Shown here in pieces: positions 5,371 through 7,464 of a stretch of 7,464 nucleotides of DNA. The notes beneath the pieces were generated by a model. That model did no database searches and was not told the DNA's origin. It worked only from the letters and a program-made list of their open reading frames with translations. Origin of the DNA: Patescibacteria group bacterium (GTDB lineage: Bacteria > Patescibacteria > Microgenomatia > Daviesbacterales > UBA10151); contig JAMDBX010000069.1 in NCBI GenBank assembly GCA_023487645.1, positions 1 to 7,464 on the forward strand, in the 5' to 3' direction. A program made the position numbers and the translations under genes. The stretch's first letter is position 1. Every line of letters starts with the position of its first letter.

Positions 5371-6429
5371 ATGTTTAAACCTCAATACATCATTACCCCG
5401 CTGATTTTATCCCGGATAGCCGAAACTGCCGAAATCAAGGCCGCCATTGAAAGGTCACGGGTGCTGCCTTTAAATGAGGCCCAACTGCGAAGGCAGGCGA
5501 TTTTGCGGATGGCCCACACCTCAACCTCCATTGAGGGTAATAAGCTGGCCCAGTTTGAAGTCGGCAAAGTCCAGGAAGGAAAAACAGTTAGAGCCCCCCA
5601 AAAGGATATCCTGGAGGTAGAAAATTATTTAAATGCCTTAATCCTGTTGGAGAAGTTAGCTAAAACCAAAAACCACCTTACCTGTAAGGAGATCCTAGAG
5701 ATGCACCAAACAGTCACTAAGGGACTGGTGGATGAGGAAAAGTCGGGAAATTTCCGCCCGGCCGATGTTTATGTGGTTGATGATTTGGGAGGAGGCAAGG
5801 AGATGTTAAGATATAAAGCTCCACCCGCTTCCCAGGTACCCCACCTAATTGACAACCTCTTGGAATGGATCAAATCCGCCCAGGAGATGGGAATCCATCC
5901 GATTATTGCCGCCGGGATCTTTCATTTGGAGTTTGTCTCCATCCACCCTTTTACCGACGGTAACGGCCGGGTGGCCCGCTTGCTCACTCAGCTGCTGCTT
6001 TACCGGACAAACTGGGACTTTCGAAAAATTCTCGTTTTGGAAGATTATTACAACCATGACCGTTTGGCCTACTACAATGCCGAACATTTTGACGAGGGAA
6101 AAGAGTATCAGGAAGGAAGAGATTTTACCCACTGGCTGGAATACTTTACCACCGGTTTTTTGGTGGAGGCCAGAAAAGCTTTAGAGCAGATCCAGTCCAT
6201 CGGTTACGGCCAGGTCAGTAAAAATTCCGAACAGATCTATTTAGACCGGGACGAGATCCAGATCATGGATTTTTTAACTACCGTGGGAAGCATCACCTCA
6301 GAGGATGTAGTGGATATCTTAAAAGTTGCCAAAAGAACAGCCCAACTCAAACTGAAAAAATTGCTGGATTACGGCCTAATCAAACGCCAGGGCCAAACCA
6401 CAGCCACTCAATATGTTTTAAAAAAATAA
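5371..6429 (+). CDS. Fic/DOC-family protein (AMPylase-type) with C-terminal winged helix
   Basis: This 352-residue Fic protein carries the complete catalytic motif HPFTDGNGR (192-200) with VARLL after it, fitting HxFx(D/E)GNGRxxR, so it should bind ATP and transfer AMP (or another group) to a hydroxyl on a target protein. The inhibitory helix motif S51-TSI-E55-G56-N57 lies N-terminal to the Fic core, within a Fic_N-type segment. That makes it a class II, self-inhibited Fic that needs no separate antitoxin. Residues about 291-350 form a winged helix-turn-helix (ITSEDVVDILKVAKRTAQLK as helices, GLIKRQGQT as the wing), so it could bind DNA or contact a regulator. It is preceded by the triple repeat and a perfect extended -10 box, and followed 78 bp later by the M41 gene with the same repeats. 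Codons are richer in G+C than in the left operon. Confidence 0.92.
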   Translation: MFKPQYIITPLILSRIAETAEIKAAIERSRVLPLNEAQLRRQAILRMAHTSTSIEGNKLAQFEVGKVQEGKTVRAPQKDILEVENYLNALILLEKLAKTKNHLTCKEILEMHQTVTKGLVDEEKSGNFRPADVYVVDDLGGGKEMLRYKAPPASQVPHLIDNLLEWIKSAQEMGIHPIIAAGIFHLEFVSIHPFTDGNGRVARLLTQLLLYRTNWDFRKILVLEDYYNHDRLAYYNAEHFDEGKEYQEGRDFTHWLEYFTTGFLVEARKALEQIQSIGYGQVSKNSEQIYLDRDEIQIMDFLTTVGSITSEDVVDILKVAKRTAQLKLKKLLDYGLIKRQGQTTATQYVLKK

Positions 6430-6438
6430 TTGAAACAG

Positions 6439-6472
6439 TTGCGCGTATTTTTGCGCTTAAATTACGCTAGAT
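6439..6472 (+). promoter_or_regulatory. Triple direct-repeat operator upstream of the M41 gene
   Basis: Units start at 6439 (TTGCGCGTATT), 6451 (TTGCGCTTAAA) and 6462 (TTACGCTAGAT), spaced 12 and 11 bp, the same geometry as the array before fic. Here the copies are more degenerate, and the last begins 32 bp upstream of the -10 box rather than 15. The site lies between the fic stop and the M41 start. GCGC pairs could also form a 4-bp stem, too weak to be a terminator. Confidence 0.55.
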
Positions 6473-6493
6473 GCTTTAATTTTTGTTTTCGGG

Positions 6494-6499
6494 TATAAT
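6494..6499 (+). promoter_or_regulatory. -10 box of the M41 gene (near-leaderless)
   Basis: A perfect TATAAT ends 8 nt before the ATG at 6508, giving an expected leader of about 2 nt. There is no Shine-Dalgarno sequence and no clear -35. Its presence argues that this gene is transcribed separately from fic. Confidence 0.65.
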
Positions 6500-6507
6500 T
6501 TGCAGCA

Positions 6508-6852
6508 ATGGAAAGGATCAATCCAGTAACCGGAGAGGTTTTTACCAAAACAGAAGAAAGAGTTTTAGAAACAGCCCAACACGAATCAGGGCATTCAATT
6601 GTTGCCCGGGCTTTAAACGGCATCGTTAGTAAAGAAACAGTAGCCCGGGAAGGAAATATTTTGGGTTATGTCCAGGTTTCTTTTGACCATTTTCCCCTGC
6701 ATGAAAAATTAACCCGAACTATGGCTACTTTGGCCGGAGGGTGGATGGCAGAAAAAATGATTGGGAAAGGGAATCATCAAGGATGCGGGTCAGACATGGC
6801 TAAATTGAATTTTCTGGCAGATTATGTTTCCAGATTTTTTATATTCCGGTAA
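6508..6852 (+). CDS. Stand-alone FtsH-type M41 zinc-peptidase domain, cut short by a frameshift
   Basis: This frame gives 114 residues that match the peptidase (not ATPase) half of FtsH. QHESGHSIVARAL carries the zinc motif H25-E26-S-G-H29. NILGYVQV (50-57) matches FtsH 'xLGYtxx'. ATLAGGWMAEKMIG (73-86) matches 'vxLgGRaAEexxfG', and GCGSDMAKLNFLAD places the third ligand at D96. There is no AAA+ domain and no membrane segment, so it is a small soluble peptidase-like protein. The frame ends after SRFFIFR, but the +1 frame continues the family's C-terminal helices for 43 more codons. T6 at 6835-6840 is the likely slip site; with five Ts the product would be about 153 residues. It may be a recent pseudogene, a sequencing error, or expressed by slippage. 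Confidence 0.75.
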   Translation: MERINPVTGEVFTKTEERVLETAQHESGHSIVARALNGIVSKETVAREGNILGYVQVSFDHFPLHEKLTRTMATLAGGWMAEKMIGKGNHQGCGSDMAKLNFLADYVSRFFIFR

Positions 6853-6970
6853 AATTTCAACCGAACATCTTAAAAACCAGGCTTTTTCTTTAGCCAGTTC
6901 TATTTTGTCAAATCAAACCTATCTTCAAAATAGAGCTTTCCTTCTCTACCAAAAGCAAACTATTGTTTAA
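6842..6970 (+). pseudogene. Out-of-frame C-terminal part of the M41 gene
   Basis: Read from 6842 this stretch gives 43 sense codons, beginning YSGKISTEHLKNQAFSLASS and ending in a helix with LLYQKQTIV, then TAA at 6968-6970. It has the helical A..il....l...a..LL..et pattern of the end of M41 domains and joins smoothly to the upstream frame if one T of the run at 6835-6840 is removed (giving SRFLYSGK). There is no start codon or ribosome site of its own. Confidence 0.7.
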
Positions 6971-7133
6971 ACAGAAAAGGGAAAATTGCCAGGTTGACCC
7001 AAAGGTTGTTATCCCCGAATAGTGTGCGAATCTCCAAAGCCCGCAATTATGCTTTTAATGCGATTTAAATAATCCCCACTCTAGTTGTTTTAAACCGCCC
7101 GAAGGACTAAAATATTAGGCAGAATAAGGCTCT
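6971..7133. other. Non-coding gap with no recognisable feature
   Basis: This 163-bp gap separates the M41 gene from the converging restriction-type gene. I see no tRNA, open frame with coding character, or clear terminator hairpin with a T tract. Two loosely similar patches (ATCCCCGAATAGT near 7010 and ATCCCCACTCTAGT near 7072) are too weak to call a repeat. Confidence 0.5.
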
Positions 7134-7464
7134 TTAAGTTCCAACAATTTCTTTGAGGATATTATCAGTATTATTTCTCCGAACTAAGAAAAATCGATTA
7201 TTTCCATTACTTAATTTTTCCCATAATTTACCTACTTGTTCCTTATATTCTGTATCTTCATTTGTTGAACGATCTTCTCCCTTGTATTCGGCAAGAATAA
7301 ATTTACTCTTCTTGGTTTTAATAATAAAATCAGGATAAAACTTACCTGATTTCCACCCTTGAAGATAGAAATCCTCCTTTTCTCTGTTTCTGTACCACCA
7401 CTCAATGTTTTCTAGAACATCAAGACGCATAGCAAACTCTGTTTCCTCTCCATTCATATATCCC
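7134..7464 (-). CDS. C-terminal nuclease part of a type III restriction (Res)-like protein, runs off right edge
   Basis: The last ~110 residues of a larger protein are visible. The frame is open to the window edge, with codons for G-Y before the first Met at 7457. That Met is therefore probably internal. ETEFAMRLD followed by ENIEWWYRN matches the segment after the helicase in type III Res and related DEAD-type enzymes ('E..fA..LD....V..W.RN'). The PD-(D/E)xK nuclease core is FYPDFIIKTK (D43) and FILAEYKGE (E57, K59). These enzymes cut DNA after ATP-dependent communication between sites, as part of phage defence, and need a Mod methyltransferase partner, which would lie outside the window. 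The short visible part does not separate a true type III Res from other helicase-nuclease defence proteins. Confidence 0.7.
   Translation of the reverse strand, partial: GYMNGEETEFAMRLDVLENIEWWYRNREKEDFYLQGWKSGKFYPDFIIKTKKSKFILAEYKGEDRSTNEDTEYKEQVGKLWEKLSNGNNRFFLVRRNNTDNILKEIVGT

Noticed and set aside
5845..6184. Open frames on both strands inside fic (also 5382-5567)
   Set aside because: Shadows of the Fic catalytic region in other frames.
6835..6840. Programmed -1 ribosomal frameshift in the M41 gene
   Set aside because: The change needed is +1 (or -2), not the -1 shift that classic T-run slippery sites give; mutation, sequencing error or transcript slippage are simpler.
7000..7090. tRNA or tRNA remnant (GCGAATCTCC resembles a T-loop)
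   Set aside because: No paired T-arm, acceptor stem or anticodon arm can be built around it.
7153..7338. Plus-strand frame opposite the restriction-type gene
   Set aside because: Antisense shadow; the minus frame has the PD-(D/E)xK pattern.

Overview
The window looks like a chromosomal accessory stretch of a bacterium, most likely a member of the Candidate Phyla Radiation/Patescibacteria (Microgenomates-like). This is inferred from gene content: a secreted protein with a Thr-Pro-Val repeat and a KNHGEYVSC-type segment, a DUF5667-like single-pass membrane protein, a stand-alone FtsH-type M41 domain, a DUF362 protein and tightly packed small 'hygiene' enzymes. No rRNA or ribosomal protein is present to confirm it. 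All genes read with the standard bacterial code, and TGA is used as a stop.

Layout. (1) 1-71: N-terminus of an IS3-family transposase OrfA, reading off the left edge. (2) 111-2529, minus strand: five genes, each overlapping the next by 1-8 bp, read in the order HIT-family hydrolase, ParB/Srx-like domain protein, divergent Ham1/ITPase-family protein, YbaK-type aminoacyl-tRNA deacylase, DinB-family protein. (3) 2567-3124, plus: a HAD hydrolase, diverging from the HIT gene across 37 bp and converging on (4) 3132-3983, minus: a DUF362 protein. (5) 4034-4573, minus: a secreted Thr-Pro repeat protein starting at TTG, and 4650-5249, plus: a DUF5667-like membrane protein. These two diverge around a perfect 18-bp palindrome (4573-4610) that resembles a REP element. 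(6) 5371-6429, plus: a Fic protein with a C-terminal winged helix, then 6508-6970, plus: a stand-alone M41 zinc-peptidase domain broken by a frameshift in a T run. (7) 7134-7464, minus: the C-terminal nuclease part of what looks like a type III restriction enzyme subunit, running off the right edge.

The most unusual signal is regulatory. The fic gene and the M41 gene are each preceded by three copies of a TTGCG(C)-like 11-bp unit with identical 12- and 11-bp spacing, next to a TATAAT box. This suggests one DNA-binding protein controls both, perhaps the Fic protein through its winged helix. A second recurring feature is that at least five genes have a -10-like box only 6-9 nt before the start codon and no Shine-Dalgarno sequence, which implies leaderless or nearly leaderless mRNAs.

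The left block reads as a nucleotide/tRNA quality-control operon. The right half (about 4040-6850) is visibly richer in G+C and carries regulatory, surface and restriction-type accessory genes, so the window may be a junction between blocks of different origin.
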